From: an uncultured Saprospiraceae bacterium
Lineage (GTDB): Bacteria; Bacteroidota; Bacteroidia; Chitinophagales; Saprospiraceae
Assembly (NCBI GenBank): GCA_937926205.1
Contig: CALEYL010000066.1
Location: forward strand, 40,186 to 104,185
Length of the DNA stretch: 64,000 bases
Direction: 5' to 3'
A model generated the notes under the pieces. The model searched no databases. It was not told where the DNA came from and was given only the letters and a program-made list of their open reading frames with translations. Of the stretch, positions 54,581 to 62,538 are shown piece after piece. Each line of letters starts with the position of its first letter. The first letter of the stretch is position 1. Both the position numbers and the translations under genes were made by a program.

Positions 54581-56767
54581 TTAAAGCAATGGAGCAATAA
54601 CAAGCGCCACTACCGACATCAACTTCAACAGAATGTTCAACGATGGGCCCGAAGTGTCCTTAAACGGATCTCCAACCGTATCGCCAACAACCGCTGCTTT
54701 GTGCGGATCAGAACCTTTGTAATACATCTGTCCGTTGATTTCAACGCCTTCTTCAAACATCTTCTTGGCATTGTCCCATGCGCCACCCGCATTGGATTGG
54801 AAAATAGCCATCAGTACGCCAGATACCGTAACGCCGGCCAGCAAGCCGCCGAGCATTTCAGCGCCGCCGCCAAAACCCACTGCTACCGGAGCGACAACAG
54901 CCAGCAGGCCGGGTAATACCATTTCGCGAATGGCCGCTTTGGTGGAGATTTCCACACAACGTCCATATTCTGCTTTTCCATCAGCTGCTTCAAAAGTATC
55001 CTGATCTGCTTTTGACCATTGATCCCTTTCTTTATCGCCATTGCGGCGCATCACTTCAAGCGCTGCATTCAAAGCAGGAATTTCTTTAAATTGACGACGT
55101 ACTTCCTCGATCATGGCCATCGCTGCACGGCCAACAGCCTGCATTGACAAAGCCGAGAAAACAAAAGGCAACATCCCGCCAACAAGAAGGCCTGCCATTA
55201 CCGTAGCTTTTGAAATGTCAATGGTGTGAATATTGGCAGAAGTCATGTAAGCTCCGAAAAGTGCCAGGGCAGTCAGTGCAGCCGAAGCAATGGCAAAACC
55301 TTTGCCGATGGCAGCAGTGGTATTACCTACTGCATCCAGTTTGTCGGTGCGTTTGCGTACTTCTTTTGGCAATTCACTCATTTCTGCAATACCACCGGCG
55401 TTGTCAGAGATCGGTCCGTAAGCGTCAACCGCCAGCTGAATGCCAAGGTTGGAAAGCATGCCTACTGCAGCAATGGCAATACCATAAAGACCTGCCATAT
55501 TGAAGGCAACAATGATGCCGACAGCTATGATGAGAATAGGAATCGCTGTAGACATCATACCGACGCCCAAACCTGCAATGATGTTGGTAGCAGCGCCGGT
55601 AGAAGACTGACGCACAATATTCAATACTGGTTTTTTACCTGTTCCTGTATAGTATTCCGTAATCATACCAACCAGCAAACCGGCGATCAAACCGACGATG
55701 GTAGCAAAAAAGACATTGACAGCTGTCATTTGCCGGGAAATGCCATACAATTTGTCGTCGAAGGTCCAGGATTCCGGCAGCATTCCCGTGATGATGAACC
55801 AGGAAAGGATAATCATCAGGATAGAGGAACCGAATTCACCGATATTAAGGGCTTTTTGCGGGTCACCGCCTTCTTTTACCCGTACGAAAAACGTACCAAT
55901 GATGGAAGTCAGAATGCCAACACCAGCCAGAACCAACGGCAGCAGTACTGCTGAAAGGCCGTTGAAATCATCTGTAAAGCCGGCTCCGGCCATAAATACG
56001 GCCCCAAGAACCATCGTACTGACAATAGAACCTACATACGATTCGAACAAGTCAGCGCCCATACCAGCCACGTCGCCTACGTTATCGCCTACGTTATCGG
56101 CAATGGTTGCAGGGTTCAACGGGTGGTCTTCAGGAATACCAGCTTCCACTTTACCCACAAGGTCAGCGCCTACGTCGGCTGCTTTGGTATAAATACCGCC
56201 GCCAACACGCGCGAACAAAGCGATGGAAGAAGCGCCGAAAGAAAATCCGGTGATGACCGTGATGACCCGGCTAACGCTGGCAGCATCGCCTGTTCCAAAC
56301 ATAGAGCCATATACAATAAACAGGGTGCCAAGGCCCAAAACGCCGAGACCAACCACGCCGAGACCCATTACAGAACCGCCGGCGAAGGCAATCTCAAGGG
56401 CTTTACCGAGGCTGGTACGGGCGGCGTTGGTCGTACGCACATTGGCTTTGGTAGCTACACGCATGCCGATAAACCCTGCCAGGGCTGAAGAAAAAGCGCC
56501 CAACACAAAAGACAAACCAACCAGAGGAGAAGATTCCTCGGTATTGGCCGAAAAAGCCAACAGAACAGCTACCGCAGCCACGAAAACGGCCAATACCCGG
56601 TATTCTGCTTTCAAAAACGCCATGGCGCCTGTAGCAATGGCATCGGCAATCTTCGCCATCCGTTCGGTGCCGACTTCTTTTTTCGCGATCCAGGAAGAAC
56701 GCCAGAAGGTGTATAACAACCCCATAATACCAAGTACAGGAATTGCGTAGATAATGTTTTGACCCAT
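54581..56767 (-). CDS. hppA: Membrane-bound ion-translocating pyrophosphatase
   Basis: A 728-residue membrane pyrophosphatase with about 16 transmembrane helices; it couples PPi hydrolysis to pumping H+ or Na+. Substrate motifs: GGGIYTKAADVGADLVGK, DNVGDNVGDVAGMGADLFES and the C-terminal GDTVGDPFKDTSGP. The GNTTAAIGKG segment has Ala where K+-independent enzymes have Lys, so it should be the K+-dependent type. Whether H+ or Na+ moves cannot be settled here. Confidence 0.96.
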   Translation of the reverse strand: MGQNIIYAIPVLGIMGLLYTFWRSSWIAKKEVGTERMAKIADAIATGAMAFLKAEYRVLAVFVAAVAVLLAFSANTEESSPLVGLSFVLGAFSSALAGFIGMRVATKANVRTTNAARTSLGKALEIAFAGGSVMGLGVVGLGVLGLGTLFIVYGSMFGTGDAASVSRVITVITGFSFGASSIALFARVGGGIYTKAADVGADLVGKVEAGIPEDHPLNPATIADNVGDNVGDVAGMGADLFESYVGSIVSTMVLGAVFMAGAGFTDDFNGLSAVLLPLVLAGVGILTSIIGTFFVRVKEGGDPQKALNIGEFGSSILMIILSWFIITGMLPESWTFDDKLYGISRQMTAVNVFFATIVGLIAGLLVGMITEYYTGTGKKPVLNIVRQSSTGAATNIIAGLGVGMMSTAIPILIIAVGIIVAFNMAGLYGIAIAAVGMLSNLGIQLAVDAYGPISDNAGGIAEMSELPKEVRKRTDKLDAVGNTTAAIGKGFAIASAALTALALFGAYMTSANIHTIDISKATVMAGLLVGGMLPFVFSALSMQAVGRAAMAMIEEVRRQFKEIPALNAALEVMRRNGDKERDQWSKADQDTFEAADGKAEYGRCVEISTKAAIREMVLPGLLAVVAPVAVGFGGGAEMLGGLLAGVTVSGVLMAIFQSNAGGAWDNAKKMFEEGVEINGQMYYKGSDPHKAAVVGDTVGDPFKDTSGPSLNILLKLMSVVALVIAPLL

Positions 56768-56867
56768 GATTTGCTCTGGTTTTAAATTGAAACTTGTTTA
56801 AAACTAAACTCGCCTACGGGACCCTCAGCATTCGCCTACACCCTACAGGCTTTTTCGTTAAAGGCCG

Positions 56868-56898
56868 CAAATCTACTGCAAATTTGTTTTTTGTCCAA
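56868..56898 (-). promoter_or_regulatory. hppA promoter
   Basis: On the minus strand TTG (56896-56898), 20-base spacer, TAGATTTG (56868-56875), about 100 bases before the start. Confidence 0.65.
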
Positions 56899-56932
56899 CA
56901 AGTAGGTGTAAATGGTTGTAGATGAATAAAAA

Positions 56933-56978
56933 CACAAGAGCCACCCGGGGGAATAATTACCCCAGAGTGGCCCTTGTG
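56933..56978 (-). terminator. Sigma factor operon terminator
   Basis: Long stem CACAAGaGCCACcCGGGG paired with CCCCaGAGTGGCcCTTGTG around AATAATTA, 28 bases after the sigma factor stop. Its base resembles the recA/M1 terminator stem. Confidence 0.8.
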
Positions 56979-57006
56979 CCTGCACTGTATTATCTGTGGC
57001 GGGTTC

Positions 57007-57660
57007 CTATTTTTCTCCTGCCACCATCCGGCGGGAGGTGTTTTCCAGGTAAGCGCTTGCGCCCGGCTGGCGCAGCATGTCATAGAGCAATTCTTTAGCG
57101 CGATAGAGCTGCGCCTTTACCGTGCCGAGCGGAATATTGAGTTGACAGGCAATTTCATCGTAGCTCATCTCCTCATAATAGCGTAATTCAATCATAAGGC
57201 GGTATTGCGAACTCAGACGGGCCACAGCGCAACGCATCAATGTCTCGCGTTGTACCCGGATGATCATTTCTTCCGGATTGAGGGCGCGGGCGCGAATGCT
57301 GGCTGTATAGTCTTGTTCGCTTTCCGGCTCTACCGGATCGTCAATAGACATGACGTGTGGCCGTTTTTTCCGGATGTAGTCGATGCAGTTGTTGATGGCG
57401 ATCTTAAACAACCAGGTGCTGAACGCATAACGCGGCACATAGCTGGGCAACTTGACAAAGGCTTTGCCGAAGGCTTCTATGGTGAGGTCGTTGGCGTCTT
57501 CCCGATCACTTACCATCCTGAACATCAGGTTGTAAATGGAATGACGGTAGCGTTCCATAAGAATGGCATACGCTTTTTGATCGCCTTTTACGGCGTCTTT
57601 AACCAAATCATAATCCTGAATCGCCCGTGCAGAGAGGGCTGTTCTTGCTACTACTTCCAT
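57007..57660 (-). CDS. RNA polymerase sigma factor, ECF type
   Basis: A 217-residue sigma-70 family factor. Region 2 (about 27-95: KAYAILMERYRHSIYNLMFR, DANDLTIEAFGKAF, FSTWLFKIAINNCIDYIRKK) and region 4 (about 135-195: LSSQYRLMIELRYYEEMSYDEI, LNIPLGTVKAQLYRA) are intact. It overlaps the glycosyltransferase gene by 10 bases, so the two are co-transcribed; no anti-sigma gene is adjacent. The stimulus is not known. Confidence 0.92.
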   Translation of the reverse strand: MEVVARTALSARAIQDYDLVKDAVKGDQKAYAILMERYRHSIYNLMFRMVSDREDANDLTIEAFGKAFVKLPSYVPRYAFSTWLFKIAINNCIDYIRKKRPHVMSIDDPVEPESEQDYTASIRARALNPEEMIIRVQRETLMRCAVARLSSQYRLMIELRYYEEMSYDEIACQLNIPLGTVKAQLYRAKELLYDMLRQPGASAYLENTSRRMVAGEK

Positions 57661-58757
57661 TGTTTCCCGTTTCCGGCAATTAAGGCCGGCGCGAGCAGGA
57701 AATAGTACAAAACATAAACAGCATCGAGCAGTGGAATCCAGATAAAAAGGCCCGGATCTTGTAACTTCTGCAAAGATTTACCGTAAACAAAAAGCACTAC
57801 GCCCATTCGCGCCAACCAGGTGAAAAATACAACTGGTGCAAACGCGCCACAGGTCAGCAGGGCAATCGCAGAGACATAATGCAACGCATGGCTGGCTGAA
57901 AGCCCGCCTAATGCGACACGATGCCGGAAGCGATAATGCCTTCCTGTGGTCAGATGTCTTGATTTTTGGTCGTAGTAGCCTCTCCAGGTACGCTTCGGCT
58001 CCGAAAAGACGAAAGTATCCGGATGTATTGTTACAGCGGTGTTTTGGGCAGTGGCCGCTCCATTGACGAAAAGATCATCATCGCCGGAAAGGACATGCGC
58101 GTGGCTGCGAAAACCTCCTTGCTGAAAAAACAGAGATTTCCGGTAAATTAAATTTCTCCCAACAGCCATGTAGGGAAAACCATAAATTGCAAATGAAAGG
58201 TACTGGATAGCCGTGTAAGAAGTCTCAAAACGGATAAAGGCATTTAAAAGACCTCTGTGTGTGGTGTAGGGACCGTAGCCGATTCCGATTTGAATGTCTC
58301 CGTGTAGAAGACTTTGCATGTTGTTTAACCAATCTGGACTGGCAGGTGCACAGTCGGCATCGGTTAATAATATGGTTTCAAATCGGGAACATTCGATTCC
58401 CTTGCTCAAAGCTGCTTTTTTACCACGCAGATTAACATCCTTTGTGGAAAGCAGGTGCAAGATAGGATGTGTTTTTTGAAATTCCAAAACTATTTGCGCC
58501 GTTTTATCAGAAGAATGATCATCTACGACCAAAACTTCGAAGGAACGGTAGTTTTGATTTAGTATCCGGCCAAGATTTTTTTTCAAATTTTCGGCTTCGT
58601 TGCGTGCACAGATAATGATGGAAACGCCCGGCTGGGAATTATTATCCGCAGGATGAGGCTCACGATAACGCAGCAGGCCGGATAACCCTAAAACCCAGTA
58701 TGCGATTTGCACCAGCGTCGCTAAAAAAAATACGGCCCACAGCGTTGTTATCAGCAA
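57651..58757 (-). CDS. Membrane glycosyltransferase family 2
   Basis: A 368-residue membrane protein with an N-terminal helix, a GT2 catalytic domain (about 45-260) with nucleotide-binding VVDDHSSDKT and metal-binding LLTDADCA, and two to three C-terminal transmembrane helices. The segment FSEPKRTWRGYYDQKSRH resembles the acceptor region of processive/carotenoid-type GT2 enzymes. It transfers a sugar to an envelope acceptor that is not identifiable. Confidence 0.88.
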   Translation of the reverse strand: MLITTLWAVFFLATLVQIAYWVLGLSGLLRYREPHPADNNSQPGVSIIICARNEAENLKKNLGRILNQNYRSFEVLVVDDHSSDKTAQIVLEFQKTHPILHLLSTKDVNLRGKKAALSKGIECSRFETILLTDADCAPASPDWLNNMQSLLHGDIQIGIGYGPYTTHRGLLNAFIRFETSYTAIQYLSFAIYGFPYMAVGRNLIYRKSLFFQQGGFRSHAHVLSGDDDLFVNGAATAQNTAVTIHPDTFVFSEPKRTWRGYYDQKSRHLTTGRHYRFRHRVALGGLSASHALHYVSAIALLTCGAFAPVVFFTWLARMGVVLFVYGKSLQKLQDPGLFIWIPLLDAVYVLYYFLLAPALIAGNGKQWK

Positions 58758-58830
58758 AATGATGGTTTTTCTGTAAAAATAAGCTGAATTCCAATATTAC
58801 TTAAGGGCGAACTAAACAGGAGTCATGCCT

Positions 58831-59090
58831 GCCTGCCGCAGGCGAATCAGGGGCAAAACCCTTTGGAATGCGCCACGAATTGATCTGCCGTTTAAAAATT
58901 ACGCGGAGTTTCACAGAGTAAACGCGGAGTTTCACGGAGTATTATTAGGCTCTTCATAAAACAGCTTGCTTTACTCCGCGAGACTCCCTTACTCCGCGGA
59001 ACTCCGCGACCAAAAAGAGTCCACGGAGACTTGCCCATAGACGCTTTAGCGTCTAATGAGGCATTTCCCGATAAAAATAGCCCCTGATTC
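58831..59090. repeat. Nested inverted-repeat element (MITE-like candidate)
   Basis: Ends are inverted repeats GAATCAGGGGC (58844-58854) and GCCCCTGATTC (59080-59090); a palindrome GCCTGCCGCAGGC abuts the left end (58831-58843). Inside are two direct copies of ACGCGGAGTTTCACnGAGTA (58901, 58922), inverted-sense TACTCCGCG copies (58972, 58990) and a hairpin AGACGC/GCGTCT (59039-59054). It fills the 380-base gap between two minus-strand genes. Confidence 0.8.
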
Positions 59091-59139
59091 AGATGAGTCA
59101 TCTCAACTGCACATGAATGTGATCGTCGTGCCGCACCGC

Positions 59140-60300
59140 CTATTCTTCTAAAAACTCAAACGGTACTACGGGCACACCATCCACCAACGCTTTTCGGAAA
59201 ACAACATGAATCCGGTCCACGGCTACGTTTATTTTAGCATACATGCTTCGGATTTCATGGTTTTGGGTGTGGATGCCGGCCAGATACATATAAGGATAGG
59301 TACGGACATTGCGCGGCGTCGCCAGAAAATCAACCAAAAGTGGAAAAATCCCCTTTGACCGGTAATCTACATGCACCCCAAACCCGATGCCTTTTGCATT
59401 TTTTGTTTTGGCAAAACGGTATTTGAGCAGAAACAGCGGTATGGTCCACCAGTTGAGTTTCCCTTTAGCATGGCGGATGAAGGGGTTGATATCCGGGGCA
59501 AGGGCAACCAACCCGGCCGGATGTCCCTCCCAATAGGCAATGCACGCCAGCTTCGGATCTGCTATGGGTTTTGCCTCTTTCATAAATTGGACGACCTGGT
59601 CCGGCTCAAGTCGTTTGAAATGCGCCACGCTGCTAAAAGCGGCGTTGTAGACTTCGCAGAAATCCTGTGCAAACGCCTCCAGATGCTTAAAGTCTACTGT
59701 TTTTACCTCAATGTGATTGCGTTCTTTAATACGTTGGGCAACGCTGCTCATCCTTTCAAAAGGAATGTCTGCCGTAGCGCCTTTAAAGGTTAGAATCTGT
59801 TCATAAGCGGTGAAGCCATTTTTTACATACAAAGCTTCATAATAAGGCGGATTGTAGTTTTCCTGATACATCGCCGGTTCAAATCCCTTTACCAGCAGCC
59901 CCCAGTAACGGTCGGGCTGGCCGAAATTGACCGGCGCATCTACCAAATGTACGCCCTGCCCCCGCAAAAATGCTTCTCCGTATTCGAAGAGCGCCCGAGC
60001 GTACGACTCGTTTTCAACACATTCAAAAAAACCAATACCGCCTGTGGGATGTGCCTTGTTGGCGTTCCCTCCATGATAAACAAAAGCGGCAGCCCGGCCA
60101 AGGGGCAACCCCGATGCATCCAGTAACACGTATACGCAGGCACGACCATGCTTAAACAAGCCGTTGCGTGCCGGATCAAAAATGCTTTCTATGTCTTTTT
60201 CAAGCGGATGAACAAAATTGGGATCCCCCCGATACACCTTATTCAGGACTTTGTGGAAAAGTCGCCATCCTTTTTTGTCGCTAACCTCCAGGATTTGCAT
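59140..60300 (-). CDS. GNAT-fold protein, YghO-like
   Basis: A 386-residue cytoplasmic protein resembling the YghO group of N-acetyltransferase-like proteins: an N-terminal FHKVLNKVYRGDPNFVHPL, VYHGGNANKAHPTGGIGFFE and AFLRGQGVHLVDAPVNFGQ, and a second acyltransferase-like half (PAGLVALAPDINPFI, GIGFGVHVDYRSKGIFPLL). Reaction unknown. The start at 60300 (MQILEVSD) is preferred to 60333. Confidence 0.75.
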   Translation of the reverse strand: MQILEVSDKKGWRLFHKVLNKVYRGDPNFVHPLEKDIESIFDPARNGLFKHGRACVYVLLDASGLPLGRAAAFVYHGGNANKAHPTGGIGFFECVENESYARALFEYGEAFLRGQGVHLVDAPVNFGQPDRYWGLLVKGFEPAMYQENYNPPYYEALYVKNGFTAYEQILTFKGATADIPFERMSSVAQRIKERNHIEVKTVDFKHLEAFAQDFCEVYNAAFSSVAHFKRLEPDQVVQFMKEAKPIADPKLACIAYWEGHPAGLVALAPDINPFIRHAKGKLNWWTIPLFLLKYRFAKTKNAKGIGFGVHVDYRSKGIFPLLVDFLATPRNVRTYPYMYLAGIHTQNHEIRSMYAKINVAVDRIHVVFRKALVDGVPVVPFEFLEE

Positions 60301-60403
60301 AAGCACGGCTGTTTGGTTCAGTTCTGGAAACACTTACAATAAAAATAAGGTACAAGAACCTAATATCCAATGCCTCGTATCTTTATCTTTTCAAAGACCT
60401 CAT

Positions 60404-62098
60404 TTAGCCGCCTATCCGCTCCTGAACCAGGTCCATAATTTCTTTTTCCAGCCGGTCTGCTTCTGTGCATTGTTGTTCGCACCAGGTCAACAGGGCTGTC
60501 GCTTTTGCTTTATCGGCCAGCCCGGAAGCATTGACTTTTACGTTTAAATAGGCTGCATAAACGGCCGTTCGTGCACACAAAGCGCCAACGCCGGCATCGG
60601 TTACTGAGTTGGGGTTGCCGGTTTCTACCATGGCCCGCACCATCGGAAAGCTTTCCATCGCCAGTTCCATCGTCATGCGGGGCGTTTCAATGGCCTGCCA
60701 GGTTGCGGCCTGTATGGCCGCTTTGCGCGCCTGCTTTTCTTCTTCCGTATTTTTAGGCAAACGGAAAGCGTCCATCACGCCGTTGAAAGCCTGTGTATCT
60801 TCATCCACCAGCCGCAACAAGCGGTCTTTGAGGTTTTGTCCTTTTTCTGCCCAATCGGAAAATGCCTTCCATCGCTCGTCCCATCCCGGTTTGTGCGACG
60901 ACAGGTTCGCCACCATCGTGGCCAGGGCAGCACCCAAAGCGCCAACATAAGCTGCAATGGACCCGCCGCCCGGAGCCGGACTTTCAGACGCTGTCTCGTT
61001 GGCGAAATCGGTTAAACTCATCCCTGCCAACTTGTTGCCCGCCACGTCTTTTAACTGATATTCGATGATTTTCTTTTCTGGGTCAAAAGGCGACAGCTCG
61101 TCCAGACCCAAAGATTTGACTGCAATTTTGATGAGTTCCGCTTCTGAAACGCCCGTTGAACGCTGTTGCTTTTCCAGAAAATAGCGCCCGGCATCTAAAA
61201 ACACCTTCAGCGGCGCCATGCCTACCATTTCAGATCCGGTCACCCGCATGCCGCGTTTTTGGGCGCTGTCGCAACAAGCTTCAAAGGCAATGTGAACCGG
61301 AGTCACCCCAATATTGGTCAGGTTCATGGATACCTGAGCAATACCGTATTCTTCAATGAACCAGCCGATGCCCTTTACCGATTTCAAAGCGCCGGGAATG
61401 CGCACCGGATCGCCGTTTTCATCTTTTACAACGGGACCGGTAATCGGGTCTCCTTCGCGCAGAATGCGCCCCTGCTCACGCACGTCGAAGGCCACCGAAT
61501 TGGCACGGCGCACCGAGGTTGTGTTTAAGTTGATGTTGTAAGCCACCAAAAAGTCGCGCGCTCCAATGACCGTAGCGCCGGATTTTGCATTGAATGCCGC
61601 GGGGCCATAATCGGGTCGCCATTCCGGATTTTCCATTTTTTTGGCCATGCCTTCGTATTCGCCGGCGCGAATTTCGGCCAGGTTGCGGCGTTCCGGGCGG
61701 GTGGCCGCCGCTTCGTACATAAAAACAGGCACCTCCAGTTCTTTGCCGACCCGCTCTGCCAGCCGGTGCGCCCATTGTGCAGCTTCTTCCAAAGTGATGT
61801 CGGCAATAGGCACCAGCGGACAAACATCCGTTGCGCCCATGCGCGGGTGCTCTCCTTTGTGCTGGCGCATGTCGATGAGCTCAGCAGCTTTTTTGATGGC
61901 CTGAAAAGCAGCTTCCACCACTGGTTTCGGTTCGCCTACAAAAGTGACAACGGTGCGGTTGGTGGCTTTGCCGGGGTCAACGTCCAGCAAACGGACGCCC
62001 TCTACAGCAGCAATTGCTTCGGTAATTTGCCGGATGACTTCAGGATTTCGGCCCTCGCTGAAATTGGGGACACATTCAATGAGTGGTTTGCGTTGCAT
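60404..62098 (-). CDS. ftcD: Bifunctional glutamate formimidoyltransferase / formimidotetrahydrofolate cyclodeaminase
   Basis: A 564-residue enzyme of histidine breakdown. Residues 1 to about 325 transfer the formimino group of formiminoglutamate to tetrahydrofolate (landmarks ECVPNFSEGRNPEVI, HKGEHPRMGATDVCP, the His-containing catalytic loop); residues about 355-560 are the cyclodeaminase (SPAPGGGSIAAYVGALGAAL) that forms methenyl-THF and ammonia. Fusion matches the eukaryotic/Bacteroidota arrangement. The other hut genes are not in the window. Confidence 0.95.
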   Translation of the reverse strand: MQRKPLIECVPNFSEGRNPEVIRQITEAIAAVEGVRLLDVDPGKATNRTVVTFVGEPKPVVEAAFQAIKKAAELIDMRQHKGEHPRMGATDVCPLVPIADITLEEAAQWAHRLAERVGKELEVPVFMYEAAATRPERRNLAEIRAGEYEGMAKKMENPEWRPDYGPAAFNAKSGATVIGARDFLVAYNINLNTTSVRRANSVAFDVREQGRILREGDPITGPVVKDENGDPVRIPGALKSVKGIGWFIEEYGIAQVSMNLTNIGVTPVHIAFEACCDSAQKRGMRVTGSEMVGMAPLKVFLDAGRYFLEKQQRSTGVSEAELIKIAVKSLGLDELSPFDPEKKIIEYQLKDVAGNKLAGMSLTDFANETASESPAPGGGSIAAYVGALGAALATMVANLSSHKPGWDERWKAFSDWAEKGQNLKDRLLRLVDEDTQAFNGVMDAFRLPKNTEEEKQARKAAIQAATWQAIETPRMTMELAMESFPMVRAMVETGNPNSVTDAGVGALCARTAVYAAYLNVKVNASGLADKAKATALLTWCEQQCTEADRLEKEIMDLVQERIGG

Positions 62099-62118
62099 GG
62101 TTATGGCTTTGGTTTAAA

Positions 62119-62157
62119 ACAAAAAGGGACCCTGCATCGTGCAGAATCCCTTTGTTT
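62119..62157 (-). terminator. tRNA-Phe terminator
   Basis: Stem AAAGGGA/TCCCTTT with inner CTGCA/TGCAG and loop TCG; on the minus strand followed by TTTTTGTTTT. Directly abuts the tRNA 3' end. Confidence 0.85.
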
Positions 62158-62158
62158 G

Positions 62159-62231
62159 TGGTGTGGGGCGGAATTGAACCGCCGACACATGGATTTTCAG
62201 TCCATTGCTCTACCAACTGAGCTACCGCACC
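62159..62231 (-). tRNA. tRNA-Phe (GAA)
   Basis: 73-base cloverleaf on the minus strand: acceptor GGTGCGG / CCACACC, D arm AGCTCAGTTGGTAGAGC, anticodon stem-loop ATGGACTGAAAATCCAT with anticodon GAA, T arm GGCGGTTCAATTCCGCC, discriminator A. CCA is not encoded. The acceptor stem has a C-A mismatch at 5:68. Confidence 0.95.
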
Positions 62232-62318
62232 ATCCTTTTAGGCGCTTTTTTCAAAAGCAGGGCAAAGATATACGCTCTTTTTGTTTTAACCAAATCCATT
62301 GCTCGTTTTTTTAAGGAA

Positions 62319-62494
62319 TCGAAGTTGAAGTAAGTAGCGCTGCTTCACTTCGATATTCAAAATTCGAAATTCTGCTGTTCTGCGGTTCCTTTATCAAGAA
62401 TATCGAATGCCGAACAAGGAACTCCGAATGTTGAAATGGGGACGGCTGCTTCACTTCGATATTCATATTTCGAAATTCTACGGTTCTGCGGTTC
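62319..62494 (+). repeat. 50-bp direct repeat upstream of kynureninase
   Basis: Copies at 62339-62388 and 62445-62494, each beginning GCTGCTTCACTTCGATATTC and ending TTCTGCGGTTC, about 46 of 50 bases alike, period 106. A near-palindrome TCGAAGTTGAAG...CTTCACTTCGA covers the first copy start. Confidence 0.88.
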
Positions 62495-62510
62495 ATCAAA
62501 CGACAATGCC

Positions 62511-62518
62511 TATCTTTG
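62511..62518 (+). promoter_or_regulatory. TATCTTTG box of the kynureninase gene
   Basis: TAnnTTTG 20 bases before the ATG, predicting a leader of about 14 bases; no clear -33. Confidence 0.5.
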
Positions 62519-62538
62519 CCCCTCAAAATTACTGCGCC

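Noticed and set aside
55226..55954. 242-codon frame antisense to the pyrophosphatase
   Set aside because: Shadow of conserved transmembrane segments.
62159..62231. tRNA-Phe as an integration site for a mobile island
   Set aside because: No integrase or direct repeat of the tRNA 3' end seen on either side.
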